From positions 1 to 64,000 of the forward strand of contig NZ_JAFIEU010000007.1 of NCBI RefSeq assembly GCF_020832325.1: a stretch of DNA of 64,000 nt, in the 5' to 3' direction. How positions within the stretch are numbered: position 1 is the first letter of the stretch; every line of letters begins with the position of its first letter. The translations under genes and the position numbers were made by a program. The stretch is from Lunatimonas sp. (GTDB taxonomy: Bacteria; Bacteroidota; Bacteroidia; Cytophagales; Cyclobacteriaceae). Below, one piece after another: positions 42,203-52,013 of the stretch. The notes below the pieces were generated by a model. The model saw nothing but the letters and a program-made list of their open reading frames with translations, made no database searches and was not told the DNA's origin.

Positions 42203-43567
42203 ATGCAGGTTACTTCATCCGTACGAGAGCCGCTGGTTACCGGTGGTAAGACTTACAAGGACGTTACCAATGACGTTGCCAGGCAAGTGGAGGGGAAACC
42301 CACAGTCGGCTGGCTTTTAGGTCTGGCTGTTGCCGTTGGTACGCTTCTGCTTGGTTCCTTGGCCCTTGCGGCCACCCTTTGGGAAGGGATTGGCATGTGG
42401 GGCTTAAATAAGACAGTAGGTTGGGCGTGGGATATCACCAACTTCGTGTGGTGGGTAGGTATTGGTCACGCGGGTACCCTTATTTCAGCAGTATTGTTGT
42501 TGTTCCGTCAGAAGTGGAGAACCTCCATCAACAGGGCGGCAGAAGCCATGACGATTTTTGCGGTAATTTGTGCTGCCCTTTTCCCTTTGATTCACATGGG
42601 TAGGCCTTGGATCGGTGCGATATGGGCATTGCCGCTTCCCAATACCTATGGATCTCTTTGGGTAAATTTCAACTCTCCCCTACTTTGGGACGTGTTTGCG
42701 ATCTCTACCTATTTTTCCGTTTCCTTGGTTTTCTGGTACATCGGTCTAATCCCCGATTTCGCCACAATTCGAGATCGAGCGACGGGTATCCGCCGAACCA
42801 TCTACGGTGCACTTAGTTTCGGGTGGGATGGAGCTGCAAAAACTTGGATGCGGTACGAGTCCGTGTCGTTGATCCTTGCAGGTCTAGCTACACCCTTGGT
42901 ACTTTCTGTACACACGATTGTATCCTTTGACTTTGCTACGTCGGTTATTCCTGGGTGGCACACGACGATTTTCCCGCCCTACTTTGTGGCAGGAGCGATT
43001 TTCTCTGGATTTGCGATGGTATTGACACTCATGCTGGTCACTAGGAAAGTCTTTAAGTTGGAAGACTATATCACCATTACGCACATTGAATTGATGAACA
43101 TAGTGATTATCATCACTGGTTCGATCGTGGGTATTGCGTACATCACGGAGTTTTTCATCGCATGGTATTCCGGTGTAGCTGCGGAGCAATATGCTTTCGT
43201 AAATAGGATGTTTGGACCGTATTGGTGGGCCTATTGGTCTATGATGACTTGTAACGTGATATCCCCGCAGCTTTTCTGGTTTAAGAAGATCCGGACCTCT
43301 ATTGCGGCGACGTTCATACTTTCTATCGTGGTGAATATCGGAATGTGGTTTGAGCGGTTTGTGATTATCGTGACTTCCCTACACAGAGACTTCCTTCCTT
43401 CGTCTTGGGTAATGTTTTATCCTACCATCACAGATGTGGGCGTCTATATGTTCACCTTTGGATTGTTCTTTACCTGTTTCTTATTGTTTGCGAAGTTCTT
43501 CCCTGTTATCAACATGGCGGAGGTTAAGTCGGTATTGAAGTCTTCATCAGAAAAAGTAACTAAATAA
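42203..43567 (+). CDS. actC: Alternative complex III quinol-binding membrane subunit ActC
   Basis: This 454-aa NrfD/PsrC-like protein has about ten membrane helices, the first near residues 34-55 ([19 protein letters not shown]). Family text includes [21 protein letters not shown] and HMGRPW near 70-135, the latter in the quinol-site region of this family. It oxidises menaquinol together with ActB. It starts 18 bp after actB. Confidence 0.93.
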   Translation: MQVTSSVREPLVTGGKTYKDVTNDVARQVEGKPTVGWLLGLAVAVGTLLLGSLALAATLWEGIGMWGLNKTVGWAWDITNFVWWVGIGHAGTLISAVLLLFRQKWRTSINRAAEAMTIFAVICAALFPLIHMGRPWIGAIWALPLPNTYGSLWVNFNSPLLWDVFAISTYFSVSLVFWYIGLIPDFATIRDRATGIRRTIYGALSFGWDGAAKTWMRYESVSLILAGLATPLVLSVHTIVSFDFATSVIPGWHTTIFPPYFVAGAIFSGFAMVLTLMLVTRKVFKLEDYITITHIELMNIVIIITGSIVGIAYITEFFIAWYSGVAAEQYAFVNRMFGPYWWAYWSMMTCNVISPQLFWFKKIRTSIAATFILSIVVNIGMWFERFVIIVTSLHRDFLPSSWVMFYPTITDVGVYMFTFGLFFTCFLLFAKFFPVINMAEVKSVLKSSSEKVTK

Positions 43568-43569
43568 TC

Positions 43570-44100
43570 ATGGAAAGAGATAAAAACTTTGTACTTGGAA
43601 TCTTTGACGATGAGGACGTACTGCTCCATGCGGTGAAAAAAGTCCGAGGTAGTGGTGTGAAGATCCACGAGGTATACTCGCCCTATCCGGTTCATGGATT
43701 GGATGAGGAACTGGGATACAGAAGAAGTCGTCTGCCTATTGCAGCTTTTCTATTCGGTATGCTAGGAACTACCTTGGCTCTCACCATGCAGTTTTACATG
43801 ATGAAATTTGACTGGCCGATGATTATCGGCGGTAAAAACTACGCTTCGCTTCCTACCTTCATTCCTGTTACCTTTGAAATGACAGTTTTGTTGGCGGCTT
43901 TTGGTATGGTTGGCGTGTTTATGGTGACTAGCAATCTGAAGCCTTGGGGTAATCCTAGGATATTTGATTTAAGGAGTACGGATGATAAGCATGTTATGGC
44001 CATTGACTTGGCAAATAACGGAGGTCTTCAGCAAGATGCCATTGTTGATGTACTGAAAAATGCCGGTGCTACCGAGGTAAATAATAAAAATTTTGAATAG
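43570..44100 (+). CDS. actD: Alternative complex III subunit ActD (DUF3341)
   Basis: This 176-aa protein has an N-terminal cytoplasmic part with FGIFDDEDVLLHAV-like text (LGIFDDEDVLLHAVKKV) and the DUF3341 phrase VHGLDEELGYRRSRLP. Two membrane helices follow near 60-80 and 100-125. It anchors the complex; no cofactor motif is present. It begins 2 bp after the actC stop codon. Confidence 0.93.
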   Translation: MERDKNFVLGIFDDEDVLLHAVKKVRGSGVKIHEVYSPYPVHGLDEELGYRRSRLPIAAFLFGMLGTTLALTMQFYMMKFDWPMIIGGKNYASLPTFIPVTFEMTVLLAAFGMVGVFMVTSNLKPWGNPRIFDLRSTDDKHVMAIDLANNGGLQQDAIVDVLKNAGATEVNNKNFE

Positions 44101-44114
44101 GTAATATAAGACAG

Positions 44115-44738
44115 ATGAAATTTACGACGTCCATATATGTTATAGCCGTAACGGGAGCCTCACTTGCCCTTGCTTCTTGCAGTGCATCTGGTGACTATCC
44201 CGGTACCGAGTATGCGCCACAGATGTACCATTCTGTTGCCTATGAGCCGCTTTCCCAAATTAAAAACGAAGACGAAGGTCAATGGCTTTCGAATCGCGAA
44301 GATGGAAAAGGAGAATTTTTCAACAGCAACATCAATAATCCCCATGGCATGAACATGCGGGAGCCCGTTGCTAATACCGTTCCGAGAAATAAAAACGGTA
44401 TTTTGCCTTACAGGCTACGAATAGCTGACTTGGAGGGTTCTGCGTTAGTGGAAAATCCGGTTGAGCTTACAGATGAGGTGTTGGCAGAGGGTGGTCAGTT
44501 GTATATCCAGTATTGTTCAGCTTGCCATGGCGCTCAAGGAGAGGGTGATGGTAAAGTAGGTGAAGTCATTGGTGGTGTTGCAAATTTGAAAGGCGGTGCC
44601 TATAAAGAGTTACCCGAGGGACATATTTTTCATGTGATTACTCACGGAAAAGGTAGGATGGGAGCCCATGGTTCTCAGATGTCCATCGAGAGACGGTGGA
44701 AGATCGTGCACTATGTTAAACAAGAAATTCAGAAATAA
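44115..44738 (+). CDS. actE: Alternative complex III monoheme cytochrome c lipoprotein ActE
   Basis: This 207-aa lipoprotein has the lipobox LALASC near residue 22. One CSACH heme motif sits near 136-140, with a Met region (GRMGAHGSQMS) near 180-190 for the sixth ligand. It would collect electrons from the multiheme subunit and hand them to the oxidase. Spacing to actD is 14 bp and to actF is 2 bp. Confidence 0.93.
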   Translation: MKFTTSIYVIAVTGASLALASCSASGDYPGTEYAPQMYHSVAYEPLSQIKNEDEGQWLSNREDGKGEFFNSNINNPHGMNMREPVANTVPRNKNGILPYRLRIADLEGSALVENPVELTDEVLAEGGQLYIQYCSACHGAQGEGDGKVGEVIGGVANLKGGAYKELPEGHIFHVITHGKGRMGAHGSQMSIERRWKIVHYVKQEIQK

Positions 44739-44740
44739 TA

Positions 44741-46030
44741 ATGGCACAGGTTACAAACTACAATCTTGATCAGAAATTTGATTTTACCGATGCGATCAGG
44801 AATACCGTTATTACCGTCGGTTTGGCGGGAGCCGGATTATTAGTGATCGGTATCCTGGCCGGAATTTTTGGGGGACATGCCCACGGAGATGAGGCTGGTG
44901 GCCATGCGTTTCACTGGACGCAGCGTCTGTGGGCCAACTTGTGGATAAACAATGTCTATTTCACTGGTATCGCTATCATTGGCGTGTTCTTCTTTGCTAT
45001 CCAATATGCTGCACAGGCGGGTTGGTCCGCTCCTCTGATAAGGATTATGATTTCCTTCGGTCACTGGCTTCCTATCGCCGGTGCATTGATGATCATTACG
45101 TTCTTCATTGCTAGCCACGACTTGTTTCACTGGACTCATAGCTACGTGTATGATAAGGCGGATGCAGCTCATTATGATAAAATCATTGACGGAAAAGGCA
45201 GTTTCTTTTATTGGCCTCTTGAAAAAGGATCGTTCCCAATATTCTACATCGTGAGAATGGTTCTATTCTTTGGTTTCTGGGTGTTTTTCTTCAATAAGCT
45301 AAAGTCTCTCTCCGAGCAAGAAGATATCCAAGGTGGGAGTTCGTATTGGTTTCAGATCCGAAAGTGGTCTGCCATCTTCTTGGTTTTCTTTGCGGTATCC
45401 TCTTCGGTTAGTGCCTGGGATTGGGTGATGTCAATTGACACGCACTGGTTTTCTACGTTGTTTGGATGGTATGTGTTTGCTTCTTGGTTTGTTGCCGGCC
45501 TATCCGCAATCACGTTGGTTACTTTGTTTTTGAAGGATTTGGGCTATCTTCCTATGGTCAATCAAAATCACATCCACGATCTAGGTAAGTTTGTGTTTGC
45601 ATTTTCCATTTTCTGGACCTACATCTGGTTTTCACAGTTCTTGTTAATCTATTACGCTAACATTCCTGAGGAGTCTGTTTACTTTATTGAGAGGTTGTCA
45701 AGCGATGTGTATGGTGGGTTCATTTTTGTAAATATCATCATAAACTTTGTTCTCCCGTTTTTGGTTTTAATGACAAGAGATTCGAAAAGGCACTCTGTTT
45801 TCCTTAAGTTGGTTTGTACGTTGATTCTGTTTGGACATTGGCTGGATTTCTTTCTGATGGTTCAGCCAGGGACTTTGGGTCACAACGGGGGGCTCGGTTT
45901 TATGGAAATTGGAATGCTTCTGGTATATGCTGCTGGCTTTACATTGGTTGTTTTGACCAACTTGGCTAAATCAAGACTTGTTGCCAAAAACCACCCCATG
46001 TTAGAGGAGAGTCTTCATCATCACATTTAA
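44741..46030 (+). CDS. actF: Alternative complex III membrane subunit ActF
   Basis: This 429-aa polytopic protein has about ten helices and is a shorter relative of ActC. Recognisable family text includes HWLPIAGALMIITFFIA and HDLFHWTHSYVYD near 110-145, and WDWVMSIDTHWFSTLFGWYVF near 225-247 (quoted in two parts: WDWVMSIDTHWF and STLFGWYVF). It forms part of the membrane body; its own quinol site is thought to be incomplete in solved structures. The gene ends the act block, 24 bp before coxB. Confidence 0.92.
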   Translation: MAQVTNYNLDQKFDFTDAIRNTVITVGLAGAGLLVIGILAGIFGGHAHGDEAGGHAFHWTQRLWANLWINNVYFTGIAIIGVFFFAIQYAAQAGWSAPLIRIMISFGHWLPIAGALMIITFFIASHDLFHWTHSYVYDKADAAHYDKIIDGKGSFFYWPLEKGSFPIFYIVRMVLFFGFWVFFFNKLKSLSEQEDIQGGSSYWFQIRKWSAIFLVFFAVSSSVSAWDWVMSIDTHWFSTLFGWYVFASWFVAGLSAITLVTLFLKDLGYLPMVNQNHIHDLGKFVFAFSIFWTYIWFSQFLLIYYANIPEESVYFIERLSSDVYGGFIFVNIIINFVLPFLVLMTRDSKRHSVFLKLVCTLILFGHWLDFFLMVQPGTLGHNGGLGFMEIGMLLVYAAGFTLVVLTNLAKSRLVAKNHPMLEESLHHHI

Positions 46031-46054
46031 ATTTTATCCGAAAAAACGATTATT

Positions 46055-47089
46055 ATGTACGGATTTCTTATAACTATAGGTGTTGTTCTTTTGCTGTCCG
46101 TTATTTGGATGGTATTTAGAGTGCAGACACTCATCTCTGTCGCAAAAGGTACAGAAGGTAAACATACAGGAAATACCAACAAAGTCAATGCTTTTTTGAT
46201 GATGGTGTTCTTAGTAGGTACCGGTATATTGATGTTTTGGTATTCCATAAAGGAATTTGATAATTATCAGTTGCCGATTGCTTCGGAGCATGGAGTGGTG
46301 ACGGATCAGCTTTTCTGGATAACTATGGCGGTAACCGGATTCATTTTTATCCTTACCCACATTCTTCTCTTCTGGTTCAGCTATAAGTATCAGTATAATG
46401 AGAAGAAGCGTGCGACTTACTACCCTGACAATAACAAACTTGAAATCATTTGGACGTTGGTACCTGCGGTCGTATTGACGGTTTTGGTAATTTCCGGTTG
46501 GAAAGCGTGGACTGACATTACTTCTCCGGCACCTGAGGGAGCTCATGAAGTGGAGCTGATGGGTTATCAGTTTGCTTGGGAGATCAGATACCCTGGTAAA
46601 GATGGAATCTTAGGAGATTACGACTATCGTTTGATCAATGCAACCAATTCCCGTGGCGTTGATTTCTCCGATCAAAATTCTAGAGACGATTTTCCTGCAC
46701 AATCTGTCGTAATTCCAAAAGGCGAGCCGGTTCTATTTAAGATAAGAGCTAGGGACGTATTACATTCTGTATTTGCGCCTCATATGCGTTTGAAAATGGA
46801 TGCTGTACCAGGTATGCCCACCCGATTTTGGTTTGTTCCTACAAAGACAACAGCTGAAATGAGGGCTGAGCTTGGTAACGAGGATTTTGAATACGAGATT
46901 GCATGTACTGAAGTCTGCGGGAGTGGACACTTTTCGATGAGGAGAGTGATCACAGTGGTAGAGCCAGATGAGTACAGGAAATGGTTTAATGAGCAAAAGA
47001 CCTTCGTGGAATCTAATCCGAGTCTGGTATTAGATTTACCTGCGGGTCCTGATAACTTGGCCGAGACATCGGCGGTAGAAAGTAAATAA
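46055..47089 (+). CDS. coxB: Cytochrome c oxidase subunit II
   Basis: This 344-aa protein has three N-terminal hydrophobic segments (about 3-22, 45-65 and 87-110) and a periplasmic cupredoxin domain. The CuA site reads CTEVCGSGHFSM (about 284-295), with the earlier His in VLHSVFAPHM. There is no C-terminal heme c domain. Electrons must therefore come from a separate or complex III-bound cytochrome such as ActE. The extra N-terminal helix is common in Bacteroidota. Confidence 0.93.
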   Translation: MYGFLITIGVVLLLSVIWMVFRVQTLISVAKGTEGKHTGNTNKVNAFLMMVFLVGTGILMFWYSIKEFDNYQLPIASEHGVVTDQLFWITMAVTGFIFILTHILLFWFSYKYQYNEKKRATYYPDNNKLEIIWTLVPAVVLTVLVISGWKAWTDITSPAPEGAHEVELMGYQFAWEIRYPGKDGILGDYDYRLINATNSRGVDFSDQNSRDDFPAQSVVIPKGEPVLFKIRARDVLHSVFAPHMRLKMDAVPGMPTRFWFVPTKTTAEMRAELGNEDFEYEIACTEVCGSGHFSMRRVITVVEPDEYRKWFNEQKTFVESNPSLVLDLPAGPDNLAETSAVESK

Positions 47090-47107
47090 CATTAATTTAT
47101 AACTAAT

Positions 47108-49003
47108 ATGGCGGTAGCTAACGTATCAGCACATGGTGTTTCCACGCATGACGATCATCATGACCACGAACACTCAGACAGCTTTATAACGAAATACATC
47201 TTCACCACTGACCATAAGATGATCGGTAAGCAGTTCTTGGTTACCGGGATATTTTGGGCGTTGATTGGAGGGTTCCTGTCCATTTTGTTTAGGCTTCAGT
47301 TAGGTTTTCCGGATTTGAATTTGGAATTCCTTCGGCCTTTGCTTGGTGGCTGGATCACTGAGACAGGTCAATTGGATCCTAATTTTTACCTTGCCTTGGT
47401 GACAATGCACGGTACCATCATGGTTTTTTTTGTACTTACTGCTGGACTGAGTGGTACCTTTTCCAATTTCCTGATCCCATTGCAGATTGGAGCGCGGGAT
47501 ATGGCGTCCGGTTTTATGAATATGCTTTCCTATTGGTTCTTCTTTCTTTCAGGGGTAATCATGTTCATCTCTCTTTTCATTGAAACAGGTCCTGCTTCCG
47601 GAGGATGGGTGGTATATCCGCCGCTTTCAGCTCTCGAACAGGCTATGCCTGGTTCAGGACTGGGGATGACTCTTTGGCTGGTAGCGATGGTTTTCTTTAT
47701 TGCTTCTCAGCTTTTAGGGGGAATCAATTACATTACTACAGTCATAAATTTACGAACGAAGGGAATGTCATTTTCTAGACTGCCCCTGACCATTTGGGCG
47801 TTTTTCTTGACTGCCGTGATTGGATTACTGTCTTTTCCTGTGTTATTCTCAGCTGCTTTGTTATTGGTTTTTGACCGTAGTTTTGGTACTAGCTTTTACC
47901 TATCTGACATATACATTGGTGGGGAGGCATTGCCGAATACCGGCGGAAGTGCCGTTCTGTATCAGCACCTATTCTGGTTCTTAGGTCACCCTGAAGTGTA
48001 TATCGTTTTGTTACCTGCACTTGGTATTACATCGGAGGTGATCGCTACAAATTCTAGGAAGCCGATTTTCGGATACAAAGCGATGATTATCTCGATGCTT
48101 GGTATTACGATATTGTCCTTCGTCGTGTGGGCCCACCATATGTTCGTATCTGGAATGAATCCGTTCTTGGGATCTATCTTTATGTTCCTGACGCTGATCA
48201 TTGCGGTACCTTCAGCGGTGAAGGTGTTTAATTATCTTACCACGCTATGGAAAGGGAATCTTCGCTTCACCACGGCAATGATGTTCTCTATTGGATTGGT
48301 TTCTTTCTTTATTTCCGGTGGACTCACGGGTATATTTTTGGGTAACTCTGCGATTGATATTCAATTGCACGATACGTACTTCGTAGTTGCCCACTTCCAC
48401 CTAGTGATGGGATCAGCATCTTTCTTCGGGTTGATGGCAGGCGTATATCATTGGTTCCCAAAGATGTTTGGTAGAATGATGGATGAAAAACTGGGTTCCG
48501 TACATTTCTGGCTAACTTTTGTAGGCGTGTATATGGTATTCTTCCCCATGCACTATATTGGTATTGCAGGCTTTCCTAGAAGATACTATAGCTGGTCTAC
48601 CTTCTCTTTCTCAGACATGTATACCGATCTAAACATGTTTGTATCTGCCGCAGCGATTATAACGTTTGCAGCCCAATTTATCTTCTTGTTCAACTTCTTC
48701 TACAGTATGTACAGAGGTAGAAGGGCCTCATTGAATCCATGGCAGTCAAACACCTTGGAGTGGACTACCCCTTTGCATCCTGGTCACGGAAACTGGCCTG
48801 GAGAAATTCCAGCGGTTTATCGTTGGCCCTATGATTATTCTAAGCCCGGTGCGAAGGATGATTTCATCCCTCAGACTGTTCCACTATCTGCTACGCCGGA
48901 ATCCAACCTTCCTCACGAAGAACGACTGGTGAAATTAGAAAAAGAAATCATCGCTGAGGAACAAGATGTTTTGGTGGCCCATGAGACTAAGGGTGGTCAT
49001 TAA
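47108..49003 (+). CDS. coxA: Cytochrome c oxidase subunit I
   Basis: This 631-aa subunit holds heme a and the a3-CuB centre. The D-channel Glu and CuB ligand region reads WFLGHPEVYIVLLPALG (type A1 pattern), the next CuB histidines are in VWAHHMFVSGMN, the K-channel Lys is in VPSAVKVFNYL, and heme ligands are in HDTYFVVAHFHLVMGS. It reduces oxygen to water and pumps protons. Twelve core helices are followed by a hydrophilic tail of about 80 residues. It starts 19 bp after coxB. Confidence 0.96.
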   Translation: MAVANVSAHGVSTHDDHHDHEHSDSFITKYIFTTDHKMIGKQFLVTGIFWALIGGFLSILFRLQLGFPDLNLEFLRPLLGGWITETGQLDPNFYLALVTMHGTIMVFFVLTAGLSGTFSNFLIPLQIGARDMASGFMNMLSYWFFFLSGVIMFISLFIETGPASGGWVVYPPLSALEQAMPGSGLGMTLWLVAMVFFIASQLLGGINYITTVINLRTKGMSFSRLPLTIWAFFLTAVIGLLSFPVLFSAALLLVFDRSFGTSFYLSDIYIGGEALPNTGGSAVLYQHLFWFLGHPEVYIVLLPALGITSEVIATNSRKPIFGYKAMIISMLGITILSFVVWAHHMFVSGMNPFLGSIFMFLTLIIAVPSAVKVFNYLTTLWKGNLRFTTAMMFSIGLVSFFISGGLTGIFLGNSAIDIQLHDTYFVVAHFHLVMGSASFFGLMAGVYHWFPKMFGRMMDEKLGSVHFWLTFVGVYMVFFPMHYIGIAGFPRRYYSWSTFSFSDMYTDLNMFVSAAAIITFAAQFIFLFNFFYSMYRGRRASLNPWQSNTLEWTTPLHPGHGNWPGEIPAVYRWPYDYSKPGAKDDFIPQTVPLSATPESNLPHEERLVKLEKEIIAEEQDVLVAHETKGGH

Positions 49004-49091
49004 ATCATAAAGGATATTACTTCAGTAATCGGGTATGTTTTAGGCTTGTTTTTGACAGGATTTTAGAACGGTGCCTGCGCTGAGACACTAA

Positions 49092-49132
49092 TTGGGAGCT
49101 GTGTAATTCCTTAGGATTTGCCCAGCTCCCAA
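49092..49132 (+). terminator. Stem-loop after coxA
   Basis: TTGGGAGCTG (49092-49101) pairs perfectly with CAGCTCCCAA (49123-49132) around a 21-nt loop. No T run follows, so it may be an mRNA-stabilising or processing hairpin rather than a strong terminator. The rest of the 307-bp gap between coxA and the heme O synthase gene holds no gene or clear promoter. Confidence 0.5.
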
Positions 49133-49310
49133 CTAATTATACAAGGGGTATAGTATTTTGAAGCAGTCGTTTAGCCGAAATTTTCGGGTTTGTCGTTTGC
49201 TTATAATACTAGATGGGATGGGTGCTTTCTATCCATGTAGTATGGAATTAACCAGTATTGATCCATTTTCATTTAGAAAAGCATGGAGTTGTTAAACTGC
49301 TTAGATTAAC

Positions 49311-50216
49311 ATGAACAGTGTAAATATTTCTCAAAATACATTTTGGAGTTTGCTGGCCGTAAGGCTTAGGGCTTATTCGGATCTCTTGAAATTTAGGCTT
49401 TCGGCCTTGGTTACTTTTTCTGCGGTTTTCGGATTTGTGTTGGGTCACTCCACTCCGGGCTTTTCGTGGTCCGGGCTTATTGGGTTGATTCTCGGTGGGT
49501 TTTTGATTAGTGGGGCCTCTGGTTCAGCCAATGAAATTTTGGAGAGGGATTTGGACAGGTTGATGAAACGGACGCAATCTAGGCCCTTGCCGATGAATGT
49601 TATTTCCCTGCTAGAGGCGCAGTGGTTTACCATTGTAACCGCTGTAGTTGGGGTTTTTACACTTTGGGTGTTTACGAATCCCCTTACTACGTACTTGGGA
49701 ATTCTAAGTATGGTTTTGTATGTATTTGTTTATACACCTCTCAAGCGAGTCGGTCCTATTGCGGTTTTAGTCGGTGCTATCCCGGGTGCTATGCCGCCTC
49801 TTTTAGGGTGGACGGCCGCTACAGGTGCGGTAACCTATGAGGCTTTGATCATTTTCGGGATCCAATTTATTTGGCAGTTTCCCCATTTTTGGGCGATAGC
49901 TTGGGTAAGCGACGAAGATTATAAGCGCGCTGGTTTTAAACTGCTGCCTTCTGGAGGTGGTAAAGACTTGAATACAGCGATACAGATCATGATCTATACC
50001 CTTTTCCTTTTGCCGCTTGGGTTGTTACCAACCTATTTCGGGCTAACAGGATTGAATTCCGGTATAGTGGCAACGATTTGCGGTGTTTTGTTTTTAGCTC
50101 AAACGTTTTCGTTGATGCGGGATTGCTCTAGGAAATCTGCGCTCAAGATCATGTTTGGGTCCTTTTTATATTTGCCTATTGTGCAGATTGCGTATTTGTT
50201 AGACAAAGTAGGGTGA
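49311..50216 (+). CDS. ctaB: Protoheme IX farnesyltransferase (heme O synthase)
   Basis: This 301-aa UbiA-family membrane enzyme makes heme O, the precursor of heme A for the oxidase. The first prenyl-diphosphate motif is NEILERDLDRLMKRTQSRPL near residues 75-95; the second aspartate-rich region includes DEDYKRAGFKLLP near 200. About nine helices are predicted. Heme A synthase (ctaA) is not in the window. The stop codon shares one base with the start of the next gene (TGATG). Confidence 0.93.
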   Translation: MNSVNISQNTFWSLLAVRLRAYSDLLKFRLSALVTFSAVFGFVLGHSTPGFSWSGLIGLILGGFLISGASGSANEILERDLDRLMKRTQSRPLPMNVISLLEAQWFTIVTAVVGVFTLWVFTNPLTTYLGILSMVLYVFVYTPLKRVGPIAVLVGAIPGAMPPLLGWTAATGAVTYEALIIFGIQFIWQFPHFWAIAWVSDEDYKRAGFKLLPSGGGKDLNTAIQIMIYTLFLLPLGLLPTYFGLTGLNSGIVATICGVLFLAQTFSLMRDCSRKSALKIMFGSFLYLPIVQIAYLLDKVG

Positions 50217-50797
50217 TGGAAGAAAGACTAGCATTCGTAGAGGAAGCGCAACAGCCGCTTGCAATGCATCCAAAAAAGTTTGCATTGTGGCTGTTTATTG
50301 TCACGGTAGTGATGATTTTTGCCTCCATGACATCCGCCTATATCGTAAGGCAGGCAGAGGGAAATTGGCTTGAATTTGACCTTCCTGATATATTGTGGTA
50401 TACTTCCGGAGTTATCGTTTTAAGCAGTATCACCTTGCATTGGGCCTATTTGTCCGCAAAAAGCGACTCTCTCGATCAGTTGAAGTTAGCGTTGGGGATA
50501 ACCTTGGCGTTGGGTCTCGTATTCCTGGTTGGGCAGTGGTACAGTTGGGTGGCTTTAGTGGACCGGGATGTCTATTTTGTGGGCAATCCATCGGGTTCAT
50601 TCCTGTATATTTTCACCGGCTTGCACGCATTACATTTGATCAGTGGTGTGATATTTCTAATTATTGTATTAATTTCGTCCCTTAGATACGAAGTTCATTC
50701 CAAGAAAATGGCACAGATGGAAATGTGTGTTACCTATTGGCATTTTCTAGGTGGACTTTGGTTGTACCTGTTTATGTTTCTTCTTCTGAATCATTAA
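50216..50797 (+). CDS. Cytochrome c oxidase subunit III (short form)
   Basis: This 193-aa heme-copper oxidase subunit III has five helices. Family text includes MTSAYIVRQAEGNW near 40, SGSFLYIFTGLHALHLISGV near 125-145 and TYWHFLGGLWLYLF near the end. ATG at 50216 is preferred to a GTG one codon earlier. It is the first of two tandem subunit III genes, a common arrangement in Bacteroidota. Confidence 0.9.
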   Translation: MEERLAFVEEAQQPLAMHPKKFALWLFIVTVVMIFASMTSAYIVRQAEGNWLEFDLPDILWYTSGVIVLSSITLHWAYLSAKSDSLDQLKLALGITLALGLVFLVGQWYSWVALVDRDVYFVGNPSGSFLYIFTGLHALHLISGVIFLIIVLISSLRYEVHSKKMAQMEMCVTYWHFLGGLWLYLFMFLLLNH

Positions 50798-50818
50798 TTA
50801 TTTAATAAACGTTATATT

Positions 50819-51589
50819 ATGTCATCGACTGCTATAGAAATCAACTCAAAACGAGGTGTATGGGGAGGTGGAAACGAACCATTGAAGGCGAGTTATGGAA
50901 AACTCATGATGTGGTTTTTCCTACTTTCAGATATATTTACTTTTGGTGCTTTTCTGATTACGTATGGTGCGATCCGAATGAGCTATCCCGCATACGAGGG
51001 TGCTGCTTCAGATTTTGTCAGTTCAAACGAGTACTGGCCAATTCCTGAAATGATCTTTGATGCGATTCCCTTCGTTCACGGAGGTCATTTTCCGTTGGTT
51101 TTTGTTGGTTTGATGACTTTTATTTTGATTTTGAGTTCCGTCACCATGGTGTTGGCTGTAGAAGCTGGTCACCGAAATGACCGAAACGACGTGACAAAAT
51201 GGTTGTTGTGGACCTTGTTGGGTGGTATTACCTTCCTTAGCTGTCAGGCTTGGGAGTGGAGTCACTTTATCCACGGTACCGACGGTGGTACCTTAATCAC
51301 CTACGTAAATTCACTTGGACGAGTCGTTTCTGAGACTGTCTATGGGGCTAATTTGGTAGTCAATGAATACGGTCCTGCACCTTTTGCACAGTTGTTTTTC
51401 TTTATTACTGGTTTCCACGGGTTCCACGTAACAGTGGGTGTTTTCCTATTGTTCTTGGCATTTTATCAGTCTGCGGTAGGTATATACGAGCAAAGAGGGC
51501 ACTATGAGATGGTAGAGAAAATCGGATTGTACTGGCACTTTGTAGATCTGGTATGGGTATTTGTATTTACCTTTTTCTATTTGATTTAA
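50819..51589 (+). CDS. Cytochrome c oxidase subunit III (long form)
   Basis: This 256-aa subunit III paralogue has about six helices. Motifs include LMMWFFLLSDIFTFGAFL near 30-47, SCQAWEWSHFI near 140, FFITGFHGFHVTVGVFLLF near 190-210 and YWHFVDLVWVFVFTFFYLI at the end. It stabilises proton uptake by subunit I. It begins 21 bp after the short form, which it resembles in the last third. Confidence 0.92.
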   Translation: MSSTAIEINSKRGVWGGGNEPLKASYGKLMMWFFLLSDIFTFGAFLITYGAIRMSYPAYEGAASDFVSSNEYWPIPEMIFDAIPFVHGGHFPLVFVGLMTFILILSSVTMVLAVEAGHRNDRNDVTKWLLWTLLGGITFLSCQAWEWSHFIHGTDGGTLITYVNSLGRVVSETVYGANLVVNEYGPAPFAQLFFFITGFHGFHVTVGVFLLFLAFYQSAVGIYEQRGHYEMVEKIGLYWHFVDLVWVFVFTFFYLI

Positions 51590-51608
51590 CGATTAACGAA
51601 TTTATACT

Positions 51609-51938
51609 ATGGCTTCACAAGAGAATAAAAGAACCCTGGAGGTAATTCCCAAAGATAAGGCAAAGATTAAGAAGATCTGGATGACGGCGTTGTTGCTATT
51701 TGTCATCACCGCGGTGGAATTCTTGTTTGCGTTCACTATGCCTAGGGGCATTCTTCTTTACATCATCTTTATCGTCCTGACGATCGTTAAGGCTTATTAC
51801 ATCATGATGGAATTCATGCACTTAGGAGAAGAAGCTAAACCGTTGTTTTATTCCATTATCGTCCCTTTGATCTTCTTGGTATGGCTGGTGATTGCATTGA
51901 TGAAAGAGGGTGCTGATATCCTGAATATGCGTTGGTAA
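51609..51938 (+). CDS. Cytochrome c oxidase subunit IV family protein
   Basis: This 109-aa protein has three helices (about 26-45, 52-70 and 80-100) and the family phrase VKAYYIMMEFMHLGEEAK in the middle. It is an accessory subunit of the aa3-type oxidase. It lies 19 bp after subunit III and is followed by a terminator. Confidence 0.9.
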   Translation: MASQENKRTLEVIPKDKAKIKKIWMTALLLFVITAVEFLFAFTMPRGILLYIIFIVLTIVKAYYIMMEFMHLGEEAKPLFYSIIVPLIFLVWLVIALMKEGADILNMRW

Positions 51939-51967
51939 TCAATTCCCAGAATTGAGAAAATAATTTG

Positions 51968-51999
51968 ACAGGTTGGGGGACTCTTCAACCTGTTTTTTT
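51968..51999 (+). terminator. Terminator after the subunit IV gene
   Basis: ACAGGTTG (51968-51975) pairs with CAACCTGT (51986-51993) and is followed by a run of T residues. It should end most transcripts of the oxidase structural genes before the Sco gene. Confidence 0.8.
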
Positions 52000-52013
52000 G
52001 TTTATAGGTAGTT

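Noticed and set aside
49242-49295. 17-codon open frame between coxA and ctaB
   Set aside because: Too short, with no membrane helix, and no sign of translation signals.
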